A program made the position numbers and the translations under genes. The notes beneath the pieces are model-generated. The model was not told where the DNA came from and made no database searches. It worked only from the letters and a program-made list of their open reading frames with translations. 64,000 bases of DNA from an uncultured Bacilli bacterium (lineage in GTDB: Bacteria > Bacillota_I > Bacilli_A > RF39 > UBA660): the NCBI GenBank assembly GCA_944332705.1, contig CALVKM010000003.1:28046-92045 (forward strand), written 5' to 3'. Shown here piece by piece: positions 16,755 through 25,603 of this stretch (position 1 is the stretch's first letter; the number at the start of each line of letters is the position of its first letter).

Positions 16755-18178
16755 TGAAATTAGTAAAAAATGAATTATATAAAATATTACATAAAAGAAG
16801 TACTAAAATATTTTTAATTATCGCTGCTATATTTGTTATACTTACTAATTTAATATATCGTTATTCTGATGATTTACTAATCTTTAGTACAACTTACTAT
16901 GAAGATTATGATACAGCCTTAAGTTATGTAAATGATTATGAAAACAGTGATATTGGGGATAAAGAATTATATAATTACTATAAATCTTTTATTGAAACCC
17001 ATGATTTAGCAAGTAATTATGATAGCAATTCTTGGCAGTATCAAAAATATATGGAAGATTATTGGATTCTTTTACAAGATTATTATAGAGCCCAAGATGA
17101 AGGATTAGATATTACTAATCTATTTAATGAACTTGAAGAGATAAAAAGTAATATTGATAATGGTAATTGGGAGTATTTTGTTAAAGAAGATATAAATAAT
17201 ATTAATGAAAATATTCAAGGTATTCAAAATACTTTAAATGATCCAAGTTTAAATAATAATGAACGATTAAATTATGAAAAAGAGTTATTTATTTTAGAAG
17301 AACAAGTTAAGTTGAATGAATACCGCTTAGAAAAGGATGTAGAGTTTGGTGATGATTATTTAAATGCGGCTATAGGTGCAATTAATAATTCATTATATGG
17401 TATGGCTGAGTATAAATATAGTAATGATACTACTTCTAGTGAAATGGTTAAGAGTTATTATGAAAACTGGTATATTTTAGATGAAGAAGTTGATACTAAT
17501 AATGCTAATACTTTAAGAAGTGTATTTGTTAATTTCTTTAGTGAATATTCTTTCTTAATATTAATTTTTAGTATAATGATTGCTGGTGGTATTGTAAGTG
17601 ATGAATTTAATAAAGGTACCATAAAAAGCTTACTTATAGTGCCTCACAAAAGAAGTAAAATATTACTTGCTAAATATATTAGTGTTTTAATTTTGATACT
17701 ATTAATTATTGGAATATTTATAGTTAGTGAATTACTTATCGGTGGTATACTTATGGGCTTTGGTAGTCTTGGTATTCCAGTAGTAGTTTATAATATGAGT
17801 GATTCTGTTTTAGAAATAGTTAATGTATTTAATTATTTAGGATTACAAATTCTAGCTAATCTACCACAAATTGTATTACTTACAACTTTGGCTTTTGCTT
17901 GTAGTGTTATTGTTAATTCGACAGCATTCTCAATTGTTATACCATTCTGCGGTATAATTGCTGCAGAGTTAATTAATGGTTTTGCTCTTGCGTATGATAT
18001 TAAAATATTAGATTATTTTGTAACCACTAATTGGGATTTTACAATGTTTCTTTTCGGGGGAACATCAATTTTTGATAATAGTCTACTTCATGCGATAATT
18101 GTATGTTTAGTTTATTTACTAATTATGTTAGTAGTAACATTTATTGTATTTAAGAGAAAGGATATTAAAAATATTTAA
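16754..18178 (+). CDS. ABC-2 type permease, partner of the upstream ATPase
   Basis: A 474-residue permease: one N-terminal span (STKIFLIIAAIFVILTNLIY), a long extracellular loop of about 220 residues with Tyr/Asn-rich and coiled-coil character, then five to six spans in the C-terminal half. This matches ABC-2/BcrB-like permeases with a large loop between the first and second spans, as seen in peptide-antibiotic exporters. ATG overlaps the ATPase stop. Confidence 0.85.
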   Translation: MKLVKNELYKILHKRSTKIFLIIAAIFVILTNLIYRYSDDLLIFSTTYYEDYDTALSYVNDYENSDIGDKELYNYYKSFIETHDLASNYDSNSWQYQKYMEDYWILLQDYYRAQDEGLDITNLFNELEEIKSNIDNGNWEYFVKEDINNINENIQGIQNTLNDPSLNNNERLNYEKELFILEEQVKLNEYRLEKDVEFGDDYLNAAIGAINNSLYGMAEYKYSNDTTSSEMVKSYYENWYILDEEVDTNNANTLRSVFVNFFSEYSFLILIFSIMIAGGIVSDEFNKGTIKSLLIVPHKRSKILLAKYISVLILILLIIGIFIVSELLIGGILMGFGSLGIPVVVYNMSDSVLEIVNVFNYLGLQILANLPQIVLLTTLAFACSVIVNSTAFSIVIPFCGIIAAELINGFALAYDIKILDYFVTTNWDFTMFLFGGTSIFDNSLLHAIIVCLVYLLIMLVVTFIVFKRKDIKNI

Positions 18179-18192
18179 AGGAAGTATTTAAA

Positions 18193-19413
18193 ATGAAGTT
18201 TAAGTTGAAGAAAAATAAATTATTTGTTAATGTTTTTTGGACCTTTATATTTGGTTTAGCTTTAATTGTGACTTCAATTAGTTCTAATTATATGCAGGTT
18301 TTATCTGATAAAAATAGTATAATAACTCCAGTGGTTAAAACTGATGATGAAGAAATTACAAGAAGTGATAAAATTGCTAACTATATTGATAGTATAGAAG
18401 AAGGTTCTTTAGTTGATGTAATCGATATTAAAAAAGAAGTAACATCAATTCTTAAAATCAATAATAATAGATATGAAAGTATTTTATTTGATTATGAAAC
18501 TGGTACAGAAGTTACAATTGATACATTAATAAAGGATGATAAAAAAGAAGATTTTAAAGAAAAAATAACTGAACTATTGTATTTAAAATATCCTAAATTT
18601 ATTGCTGATGTTCTAAGTAATTTTGATAAAACTAATGTCTATTTTATGAAGGATAATGAACTTATTATCTATTATTATGATTATGATATTACTCCAGCAG
18701 TAAAAGAAGACTTATATTTAACAGTTAATTATAATGAAATCAAAGATTATTTAGATATAACAGTTGATTTAGATAGTGAGTATTCTAATGAAGATGGTAG
18801 CGTTATTAATCCTGCGAAAAAACAGATTGCTATTACTTTTGATGATGGGCCAGGTGCTTATACTGAACGCCTGGCAGGAATACTTGAAGATAATCATGCT
18901 CATTCAACATTTTTTATGTTAGGTAAGAATATGAGCTATTATAAAGATGTAATACAAACATTATATCAAAATGGTAATGAAATAGGCTATCACTCTTATG
19001 CTCATAAGAATTTCTTGCGACAAGAAATAAGTGATATAGAAAGGGAATTTAAGGAATCAAATGAAATACTAAAAAGTATTATTGGTGAAGAAATTACTTT
19101 AACTCGTCCACCATATGGCTCAATTAATAATGAAGTAAAAGAATCTTTAGATACGACATTTATTTTATGGAATATTGATACCGAAGATTGGCGGCATAAA
19201 GACACTGATTATTTAACAAATTATGTCATGGATAATGTTTTTGAAGGAGCTATCATTCTTTTTCATGATATTCATAAAACTAGTGTTGATACAATAGAAA
19301 AACTACTTCCCTTATTATATGTAGAGGGGTATCAATTAGTAACAGTTAGTGACCTAGCTAATATTAATGGTGTAACTTTAGAAAATCATCAAACATACAG
19401 ATATTTTAAATAA
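18193..19413 (+). CDS. Membrane-anchored polysaccharide (peptidoglycan) deacetylase
   Basis: A 406-residue protein with a membrane anchor (residues about 12-33), a middle domain of about 170 residues, and a C-terminal NodB domain. Catalytic motifs are present: TFDDGPG (general base Asp and metal Asp), HSYAHKNF (metal His pair), RPPYGSIN, NIDTEDW and ILFHDIH. Family members remove acetyl groups from GlcNAc or MurNAc in peptidoglycan, for example giving lysozyme resistance. The middle domain is like that of PgdA-type enzymes. SD AAGGAAG precedes ATG 18193. Confidence 0.9.
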   Translation: MKFKLKKNKLFVNVFWTFIFGLALIVTSISSNYMQVLSDKNSIITPVVKTDDEEITRSDKIANYIDSIEEGSLVDVIDIKKEVTSILKINNNRYESILFDYETGTEVTIDTLIKDDKKEDFKEKITELLYLKYPKFIADVLSNFDKTNVYFMKDNELIIYYYDYDITPAVKEDLYLTVNYNEIKDYLDITVDLDSEYSNEDGSVINPAKKQIAITFDDGPGAYTERLAGILEDNHAHSTFFMLGKNMSYYKDVIQTLYQNGNEIGYHSYAHKNFLRQEISDIEREFKESNEILKSIIGEEITLTRPPYGSINNEVKESLDTTFILWNIDTEDWRHKDTDYLTNYVMDNVFEGAIILFHDIHKTSVDTIEKLLPLLYVEGYQLVTVSDLANINGVTLENHQTYRYFK

Positions 19414-19777
19414 AACCAATTTCTTCTAAATCATTAGTAGATACTTCCTGAACTAAATATATTGCCCCGCCGATTAGAAATAAAAGGGCTGCAATAAGTT
19501 GTAAGAAAGTGTTACGATATTTATTATCATTAAAGTTTTTTTCCATATTAGTTAAATCTTCAGTAATAACTAAAACAAAATATAAATAAATGAAAAAAGC
19601 TACTAAAAAAATGACAATGTGAATTGTCTTTTCTTTTTGGTAGCTTTTTAAGTTTTTCTTAGTTAAAAAGTCTTTTTCATAACTATTAGCAAGTATAGCA
19701 AAGGCAGCGATAAAAAAATATATTATCCAAATTTTATTTTCACTATTAAGCCTTTGTAATCGATTAAATATATTCAT
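19406..19777 (-). CDS. Small membrane protein
   Basis: 123 residues with three predicted spans (IWIIYFFIAAFAILAN, IHIVIFLVAFFIYLYFVLV, FLQLIAALLFLIGGAIYLV). No family recognised. It converges with the deacetylase gene, overlapping its end by eight bases, and lies 16 bases after the small membrane gene at 19794 on the same strand, so it is the last gene of a minus-strand operon. Confidence 0.6.
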   Translation of the reverse strand: MNIFNRLQRLNSENKIWIIYFFIAAFAILANSYEKDFLTKKNLKSYQKEKTIHIVIFLVAFFIYLYFVLVITEDLTNMEKNFNDNKYRNTFLQLIAALLFLIGGAIYLVQEVSTNDLEEIGFI

Positions 19778-19793
19778 ATTTAATCATATGCAT

Positions 19794-20111
19794 TTATTTT
19801 TTCTTTTTTGTATCTTTGGGATTATTAATCATATAAGTATTACAATTCTTAACAGTAATATAATGTCTACCCCAAATAAATAAGCTTGCAAATATTAAGC
19901 AAAATATTGCAACTGCAATTTGTGAAACACTAAAATCCCCAATAAAGGAATCAATAAAAAAGCAAATAGTACAAACTATAAGAAGAATACTATAAATCAG
20001 TAAACGATTAAGACGTACTTTGATGCTTTTGCCATAATCTGTTTGAAAAAAGGCTGTTTGTACTTCCTTTTTAGTGTTTTTACTAGCTCTTTGATATTTG
20101 TTTTTTTCCAT
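19794..20111 (-). CDS. Small membrane protein
   Basis: 105 residues: a basic N-terminus, then two spans (LLIYSILLIVCTICFFID and QIAVAIFCLIFASLFIWG) and a Lys-rich tail. No family recognised. AGGTGATTTAA precedes its ATG, a good SD. It follows the broken DHH gene by 20 bases and is likely transcribed with it. Confidence 0.6.
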   Translation of the reverse strand: MEKNKYQRASKNTKKEVQTAFFQTDYGKSIKVRLNRLLIYSILLIVCTICFFIDSFIGDFSVSQIAVAIFCLIFASLFIWGRHYITVKNCNTYMINNPKDTKKKK

Positions 20112-20131
20112 TTAAATCACCTGATAATATT

Positions 20132-20909
20132 TTATATTAAATATTTACATTTAGCAAGATATTTTAAACTTTCTTCTTTATTTAATGTTTTAGCTTTATT
20201 CATTTGTTCTTTACTTATCTTTACTGATGCTGCATTCATGTGACTACCGCCGCCATGAAATTCCGCAATTTTAGAAACATCAAAGCCATCAGTAATACTA
20301 CGATATGATTTTTGCAAGTGAAAAGCATTCATAGCAACAATTACGATATATTTGATATGCTCGGGATTACCTAAACCTCTAATAAATTCGGCGATTTCAT
20401 TACGATATTCATAATCAGCAATAAGAATACCAAATTTATTATTAAATTCATCATTTAAATAAATAATAGAATCATAATACTTTTTCAAAGTTTGAAGATA
20501 TTCTTCCCTTTTAGTATTGATTTTTCTTAGTTCCTCATTGGTATAATTAAATTCTTCAGGGTTATTTTTTAATTTATCAATCATCGTAGTAATATAAGTA
20601 GGTATTTGTAAAATACTAAAAAGAACAGCTAAATCATGGGCTTTTTCTCCATTTATTTTATCTTTTAATGGCGTGTTAGCTACCTTTGTTAATGTTGAAT
20701 CTTGCAGTGCTAAATCAGTAATATAAATTTGATCATATTTAAAAAATAAATTACTGTTTAAATAATTATTAAATATAGTATCAAGTATCAAGTTCCTTAA
20801 AACCGGGGCATAATTCATAGTCCAAATCATTAAAAGCTAATTTAGCTAAAACTAAAGCATTTATGCCATCAATGTCATTTTTGTGCGTAAATAATATAAT
20901 TTTTTTCAT
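20132..20909 (-). pseudogene. DHH-family phosphoesterase, frameshifted by a 7-bp duplication
   Basis: The frame that opens at 20909 (SD AGGTGA; MKKIILFTHKNDIDG...) carries the first DHH-type motif. It ends in a stop just after GFKELDT. The rest, RNLILDTIF... to the DHHA1-like GGGSHMNAAS motif, is in another frame down to 20132. At the join, the + strand reads GTATCAAGTATCAAG (about 20778-20792), a 7-bp tandem repeat. Removing one copy restores one open frame of about 256 residues. The protein would be a phosphoesterase of the NrnA/NrnB or cyclic-dinucleotide type. Only the shifted remainder could be made now. Confidence 0.75.
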
Positions 20910-20980
20910 GATTCACCTATAAATAAGTCTATCACAAACTAAAAAAATATGATAGACTATATTTAATGGGAGATGTGCTT

Positions 20981-21568
20981 ATGCATAAAATTGTCATAGA
21001 TTATCAAGTATTAATTAAAAAAGAATATCTCTTTGCGGATTTACAAACTATGTTTTTACAAGGAGAAATTCCTGATGAGGATTTAGATTATCAAGTAGTA
21101 TTAGATGATCGATTAGTCAAAGTTTTTGATAATCCTAAACTTGATGAAACTAATACTTTTGAATTAGAAATGATTTTATTGGTTGATGATACCAAATATA
21201 AAAATATTGCAAAATCTTTAATTCATGGCTGTTATGAATTAGATGGAGTAGAAGTAGAACTTAATGATTTTCAGTTACTTACAATAAAATATAATATAGC
21301 AATATATCATAGTAATTGTCACTATTACATGGTAAAAAGTGATTTTACACCATTTACAGAAGAAGATTTATTTTATATGGAAGATACATGGGATGCATTT
21401 TTAATGTGGTATATTGATACTTTTGGACCGATTTCTGCTAAAAATAGGCGTATTATCGCTTATGTGAATGATGATTGTACAATTATTAAAATAATTAGTG
21501 ATTTAAAATTATCACTTGAAATACCTATAAATGATTATGGCGACATATTTAGAAGAATTCCATCTTAG
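20981..21568 (+). CDS. Unknown soluble protein
   Basis: About 195 residues, acidic, without membrane spans. I recognise no family. Noticeable are clusters of aromatic and acidic residues (EEDLFYMEDTWDAFLMWYIDTFGPIS). ATG 20981 is preceded by GGGAG. It is divergent from the DHH pseudogene, with about 70 bases between them that hold the promoters of both. Confidence 0.65.
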   Translation: MHKIVIDYQVLIKKEYLFADLQTMFLQGEIPDEDLDYQVVLDDRLVKVFDNPKLDETNTFELEMILLVDDTKYKNIAKSLIHGCYELDGVEVELNDFQLLTIKYNIAIYHSNCHYYMVKSDFTPFTEEDLFYMEDTWDAFLMWYIDTFGPISAKNRRIIAYVNDDCTIIKIISDLKLSLEIPINDYGDIFRRIPS

Positions 21569-21617
21569 TAGTAGTAAAAAAAGTTTTATTGTGATAGAAT
21601 TATATTGAGGAGTAGTT

Positions 21618-22247
21618 ATGAAGAAGTTTTTAATTATTGTTATTATTTTATTAGTTATTGCTGGTGGTATTGGAGGTTATTTTTATATTAAAGATGCCAA
21701 GGAAAAAGCAAGAATTGCAGAAATTAAGGAAGGTTGGTATGTTGAAGTTTTAGAAGACGATGTAAATATCAGAGCTAAAGGTAGTGCTAATGGGACAATT
21801 TTAGGTAAGACTAAAAAAGGAGATATATATGCTGTTAATGATGTTGATGTTGCAGGCAATACTTATTGGTATGAAATAGATTATGATGGAACTCCTGCAT
21901 TTATATTCTCATCTACTAAATATAATTATTTAAAAGATGTTAATAATCCTAATGATATAGCAACCCCAACAATAAAATTTTTTGATAAAATTTATTATGT
22001 TGATTCTATTGATGATATTAATTATGATCATTTAGAAGTGTGGGATGATAGACCAGGCGCAGAAGTAACGCATCAAGTTTATCATGAAACTGGGGTTGAT
22101 ATTAATGGGATTACTATTGATCAATATTGGATTCAATATACGGTAACTGATAAAGAAGGAAAAAGCTCATCAAAGGTCCAAAAAATAGAATTTAATAAAA
22201 GACCTAGTGAAGATAGGGTATTAGATTTTAAAGATTTACAACGTTAA
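21618..22247 (+). CDS. Membrane-anchored SH3-domain protein
   Basis: 209 residues: an N-terminal membrane anchor (FLIIVIILLVIAGGIGGYFY), then a bacterial SH3 domain (YVEVLEDDVNIRAKGSANGTILGKTKKGD), then an Ig-like or cadherin-like beta domain with VTDKEGKSS. SH3b domains bind cell-wall peptide or help surface targeting. GAGGAG precedes ATG 21618. A terminator follows at once, so it is monocistronic. Confidence 0.75.
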   Translation: MKKFLIIVIILLVIAGGIGGYFYIKDAKEKARIAEIKEGWYVEVLEDDVNIRAKGSANGTILGKTKKGDIYAVNDVDVAGNTYWYEIDYDGTPAFIFSSTKYNYLKDVNNPNDIATPTIKFFDKIYYVDSIDDINYDHLEVWDDRPGAEVTHQVYHETGVDINGITIDQYWIQYTVTDKEGKSSSKVQKIEFNKRPSEDRVLDFKDLQR

Positions 22248-22250
22248 AAA

Positions 22251-22272
22251 AACTCGCAATTGCGAGCTTTTT
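22251..22272 (+). terminator. Terminator
   Basis: Perfect palindrome CTCGCAATTGCGAG flanked by A and T runs, right after the SH3 protein gene. It may work in both directions. Confidence 0.85.
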
Positions 22273-22320
22273 TAATACACACCTCTGATTAACATTATCC
22301 ACATAACGCTTAATTTTAAT

Positions 22321-22396
22321 TGGTGTCCCCTTAGGGATTCGAACCCTAGACCCACTGATTAAGAGTCAGTTGCTCTACCAACTGAGCTAAGGAGAC
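22321..22396 (-). tRNA. tRNA-Lys (anticodon CTT)
   Basis: Cloverleaf on the minus strand: acceptor GTCTCCT/AGGGGAC, D arm GCTC...GAGC, anticodon loop CTCTTAA giving CTT, T arm TAGGG-TTCGAAT-CCCTA, and an encoded CCA end. Confidence 0.95.
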
Positions 22397-22529
22397 ATTT
22401 CATAAAGACAAGAAGATTATAGCATTTTCTAATAATATTTGCAATACTTTAAGTAAAATTTTTGTCAACTAGTTATGAAAATCTTTAAACTTGTAATTAT
22501 ATTATATATAATTAAATTAGGTGGTACTG

Positions 22530-23507
22530 TTGAGAAAACGAAAAGTGTTAATCATTATTATTGCTATATTACTAATCATTATTGGGGGATTTTTGTTACT
22601 AAGACCAATATTTTTTAATAATGATTTAGAAGTTATAAATAATAATGTAAATAAAATAGATATAACTTTAGGTGGTAATCATACATCTAGTGATGATTCT
22701 GTAAAAATAAGTAATAATAATATTTATTTAAATAAAGGAGGAATATATAATATAAAAGGAATTTTAAATAATGGAACTATATATATAGATACCAGTGATG
22801 ATGTAACATTAAATTTAAATAACGTTACTATAGTTAATGAAACTAATAGTGTAATAGATAATAGGAAATCTCAGAAAGTTATTATAAACTTAAACGAAGG
22901 AAGTAATAATATATTAAGTGATGGGAATAATTCTGTTGCTGCTATTAAATCTGTTGGGGATTTATATATTGAAGGTAGTGGTAAATTATTAATTTATGCA
23001 AATAACAATAATGGTATAAATACTAATGGTAATTTAATAATAGATGGCGGGTTTATTTATATTGCTGCTTTAAATGATGTTTTTAATGTTTTAAAAGAGC
23101 TATTAATTAATAATGGATATGTAATAGGTATTGGTAATAATACAATGAAAGAACCAAATGAATTATCTAAACAAAATACATTCTTATTTAATTTTAATGA
23201 AACTTTTAGTGAAAATACAACATTATCTATAAGTAGTAGTACTAATGATTATTTACTTAATTTTATAGCTTTAAGAGATTTTAAAACTTTAATTATTAGT
23301 CATTCTGTTTTAAAGAAAGGTAATTATCATATCTTAAGAGATATAGAGTGTAGTGGTAAATTAGTAAATGGTATTTATATCGATGGTGAAGTAACTGGAG
23401 GAGAACGTATTGTACTAAGTTTAGCAGATACGTTTAGTATAAATGGTAAAAGTAATTGGTATGGGAAAAAAACAATAAATATTACCAAACCTGATAATTT
23501 TATTTAA
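22530..23507 (+). CDS. Membrane-anchored beta-helix protein (DUF4353-like)
   Basis: About 325 residues: an N-terminal anchor (KVLIIIIAILLIIIGGFLLL) and an extracellular right-handed beta-helix type region. The pattern of short repeats with NLNNVTI, IINLNEGSNN, GDLYIEGSGKLLI and NTNGNLIIDGG resembles DUF4353 carbohydrate-binding proteins (Cthe_2159 type). A role in binding polysaccharide outside the cell is likely but unproven. TTG 22530 is chosen because AGGTGG lies about seven bases upstream; GTG 22521 is the alternative. Confidence 0.7.
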   Translation: MRKRKVLIIIIAILLIIIGGFLLLRPIFFNNDLEVINNNVNKIDITLGGNHTSSDDSVKISNNNIYLNKGGIYNIKGILNNGTIYIDTSDDVTLNLNNVTIVNETNSVIDNRKSQKVIINLNEGSNNILSDGNNSVAAIKSVGDLYIEGSGKLLIYANNNNGINTNGNLIIDGGFIYIAALNDVFNVLKELLINNGYVIGIGNNTMKEPNELSKQNTFLFNFNETFSENTTLSISSSTNDYLLNFIALRDFKTLIISHSVLKKGNYHILRDIECSGKLVNGIYIDGEVTGGERIVLSLADTFSINGKSNWYGKKTINITKPDNFI

Positions 23508-23598
23508 AAAATTCTTTACTTTACTAGAAATTTATTGTATAATCTAAATACATTGATTGTTAAGCAGTCAATAAATTGAAAAAAGTTTGAAAAAACTA

Positions 23599-23627
23599 TT
23601 GCAAAAACCTTTTAAATATTATAAAAT
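23599..23627 (+). promoter_or_regulatory. Promoter of the tRNA-Glu/tRNA-Ile operon
   Basis: TTGCAA (23599-23604), 17-bp spacer, TAAAAT (23622-23627), about 20 bases before tRNA-Glu. Confidence 0.6.
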
Positions 23628-23646
23628 TAAAGAGGTTTGCCAATAT

Positions 23647-23723
23647 GGCCCGTTGGTGAAGTGGTTGAACACACATGCCTTTCACGCATGCATTCATGGG
23701 TTCAAATCCCGTACGGGTCACCA
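23647..23723 (+). tRNA. tRNA-Glu (anticodon TTC)
   Basis: Acceptor GGCCCGT/ACGGGTC, anticodon stem CATGC/GCATG with loop CTTTCAC giving TTC, T arm with GGTTCAAATCC, CCA encoded. Confidence 0.95.
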
Positions 23724-23727
23724 TATT

Positions 23728-23804
<77 letters not shown>

Positions 23805-23814
23805 TGTTAAAATT

Positions 23815-23838
23815 AAGTCTGATAATTCAGACTTTTTT
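23815..23838 (+). terminator. Terminator of the tRNA operon
   Basis: AAGTCTGA / TTCAGACTT stem-loop followed by seven T. Confidence 0.85.
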
Positions 23839-23852
23839 TAATACTTTGGGGG

Positions 23853-23881
23853 TTGACAATAAGTAATATTATTAGTATAAT
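23853..23881 (+). promoter_or_regulatory. Consensus SigA promoter
   Basis: Perfect TTGACA (23853-23858), 17-bp spacer, perfect TATAAT (23876-23881). It drives the small gene at 23907. Its presence shows that the TTG at 23853 is not a start codon. Confidence 0.85.
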
Positions 23882-23906
23882 TAATATAGATAAAGAGAGG
23901 TATAAT

Positions 23907-24164
23907 ATGTATATTGATAATGATGAAAAATATGTTACTATAGGAAAGACAACTTTCGAATTTGATAACGTTCCTGAAAATGATTTGGATATTAAAATGA
24001 TTGTAAATAGAACTAGATTTTATGCTGATATGGATGAATTAGCATGCTTTCGCAATCAGTTATACAAAGATGACTCAAGAAAAGAAATACCTAAAGAAGA
24101 AATCATTAAAAAATTGGATGAAATTATCTTAAATGATTTTAATAATTTGCTAGAAAACTATTAA
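23907..24164 (+). CDS. Small unknown protein with a strong promoter
   Basis: 85 residues, acidic, soluble (MYIDNDEKYVTIGKTTFEFDNV...). No family recognised. It has its own consensus promoter and its own terminator, and AGAGAGG as SD, so it is probably well expressed as a single gene between tRNA genes. Confidence 0.65.
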   Translation: MYIDNDEKYVTIGKTTFEFDNVPENDLDIKMIVNRTRFYADMDELACFRNQLYKDDSRKEIPKEEIIKKLDEIILNDFNNLLENY

Positions 24165-24168
24165 AAAA

Positions 24169-24196
24169 AATCTCTTCAATAGAGATTATTTTTTTT
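24169..24196 (+). terminator. Terminator
   Basis: AATCTCT / AGAGATT stem-loop followed by a T run, right after the small gene. Confidence 0.8.
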
Positions 24197-24197
24197 A

Positions 24198-24288
24198 TGG
24201 CGGAGTAGGAGAGATTTGAACTCTCGCACCAGTTTCCCGATCTACACCCTTAGCAGGGGCGCCTCTTCAGCCTCTTGAGTACTACTCC
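24198..24288 (-). tRNA. tRNA-Ser (anticodon GCT)
   Basis: Minus-strand class II tRNA: acceptor GGAGTAG/CTACTCC, anticodon loop CTGCTAA giving GCT, a long variable arm (TAGATCGGGAAACTGGTGC region), T arm GAGAG-TTCAAAT-CTCTC, and an encoded CCA. Confidence 0.93.
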
Positions 24289-24407
24289 AAAGTGCTTAAT
24301 TTAGCTTACCCTTTTTCCAAAGGACAAATTAATTTTATCATATATAAATAAAATATTCAAGAAATTTCTATCACTTTTTTTAAAAGCTCGGGAATTGAGT
24401 GTTTTTA

Positions 24408-25268
24408 TTATTCTGTTAATGTTAAATTGCGAATGTTATCAATGAATGTTTGCATGTTTGCTAAACAATCATTGTTTATCTCATCATAAGTAATCATGGA
24501 ATTTATATCGATGACATTTGCTTCATAATCTTCTATTATTCCATTTATAGCATTGGTATAGTTATTATCTAAAACAATTATTGTATCATATAATTCATCA
24601 TCAAAATAACTACGAATATTTTCTAAACTACTTTCGGTTAAAGTTTCTTCATCCAAAGATATTATTTCAAATCCATAATTTTCTAAAAAACGAAATGCAT
24701 TATCACTTACAACTAAAGTATTATTACCTAAAGTATCAGCTTCTTTACCAATTGCTCTTAAATCAGCATCTTTAAGTGATAAATCTTGAGCTAGTTCGTC
24801 ATATCTATTATTAACATAATCTATAATGGTTTTGCTTTCCAAATATTCTGTTAAATAATCTCGAATATTTTTAGCTAGCATTAAATAATTATTAGGACTC
24901 ATCCATAATTCTTCCATGCCATAAGTATAATTTAGGCCATTAGATACATCAATTATTAATAAATTATCATTTTCATTGATTAAATCTTTAGCAATGTTTT
25001 TTTCGTTACCTAATCCATTATAAATAAACAAATCACTATCAGCATAATTCCTTATTTGGCGTTCAGTTAATTCATAACTTGAAACATCAGCTCCACTTGG
25101 ATAGATAGATTCAATTGTTGCATATTCGCTATATAACTGCTCAGCTAAATATTCGATTGGATAAATGGTTGTATAAATAGTAGCATCTTCTAAAGAATCT
25201 TTAGTTAAACTACAACCTCCTAAAAATAAACAACAAAGACTAATTCCTATTATTTTTGTTAATTTCAT
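24408..25268 (-). CDS. Lipoprotein of the ZnuA/AdcA (cluster A-I) fold lacking the usual metal ligands
   Basis: 286 residues with a lipobox (LFLGGC, Cys20) and the layout of metal ABC-transporter binding proteins (TTIYPIEYLAEQL at the mature start, as in TxYPl). In this family zinc or manganese is held by His residues. Here the expected places read GADVSSYELT (usually ...HxYEpT), ELWMSP (usually HxWLdP) and VSDNAFRFL (usually sHxAFgY), so all three His are replaced. No permease or ATPase gene is next to it. It may bind another ligand or be structural. Start overlaps the yidD stop (TAATG). Confidence 0.7.
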   Translation of the reverse strand: MKLTKIIGISLCCLFLGGCSLTKDSLEDATIYTTIYPIEYLAEQLYSEYATIESIYPSGADVSSYELTERQIRNYADSDLFIYNGLGNEKNIAKDLINENDNLLIIDVSNGLNYTYGMEELWMSPNNYLMLAKNIRDYLTEYLESKTIIDYVNNRYDELAQDLSLKDADLRAIGKEADTLGNNTLVVSDNAFRFLENYGFEIISLDEETLTESSLENIRSYFDDELYDTIIVLDNNYTNAINGIIEDYEANVIDINSMITYDEINNDCLANMQTFIDNIRNLTLTE

Positions 25269-25495
25269 TAATTTTTTTCTTCACTCCTTACTGGGTCATA
25301 CCCAAATCCTCCTTTAGGATGGCATTTAAGTAATCTTTTAACCCCTAATTTTATTCCTTTTATTACACCATATTCATTAATAGCCTCTGCCATATATTCA
25401 CTACATGTTGGCATAAAACGACACATTGAATGACTATGCATTGGTGTAACTTGATAAGCGCGAATTAAAAAAATACATATCTTTTTCAAATTCAT
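25268..25495 (-). CDS. yidD: Membrane protein insertion efficiency factor YidD
   Basis: YidD is a small membrane-associated protein that helps YidC insert proteins. The 75-residue product has the family core: amphipathic helix with RAYQ, MPTCSEYMAEAI and KRLLKCHPKGGFGYDPV. Normally it lies near rnpA and yidC; here it stands alone before a lipoprotein gene. ATG 25495 or GTG 25498 are possible starts. Confidence 0.92.
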   Translation of the reverse strand: MNLKKICIFLIRAYQVTPMHSHSMCRFMPTCSEYMAEAINEYGVIKGIKLGVKRLLKCHPKGGFGYDPVRSEEKN

Positions 25496-25603
25496 CACCC
25501 ATTAAAATTTTACTATAATTTTTGTGTTTTGTAAATTGTTTTAGTAATTACTACCCAAAGTTCTAAAAATTTGATATAATTATTAAAGATTGGATTTGAT
25601 AAG

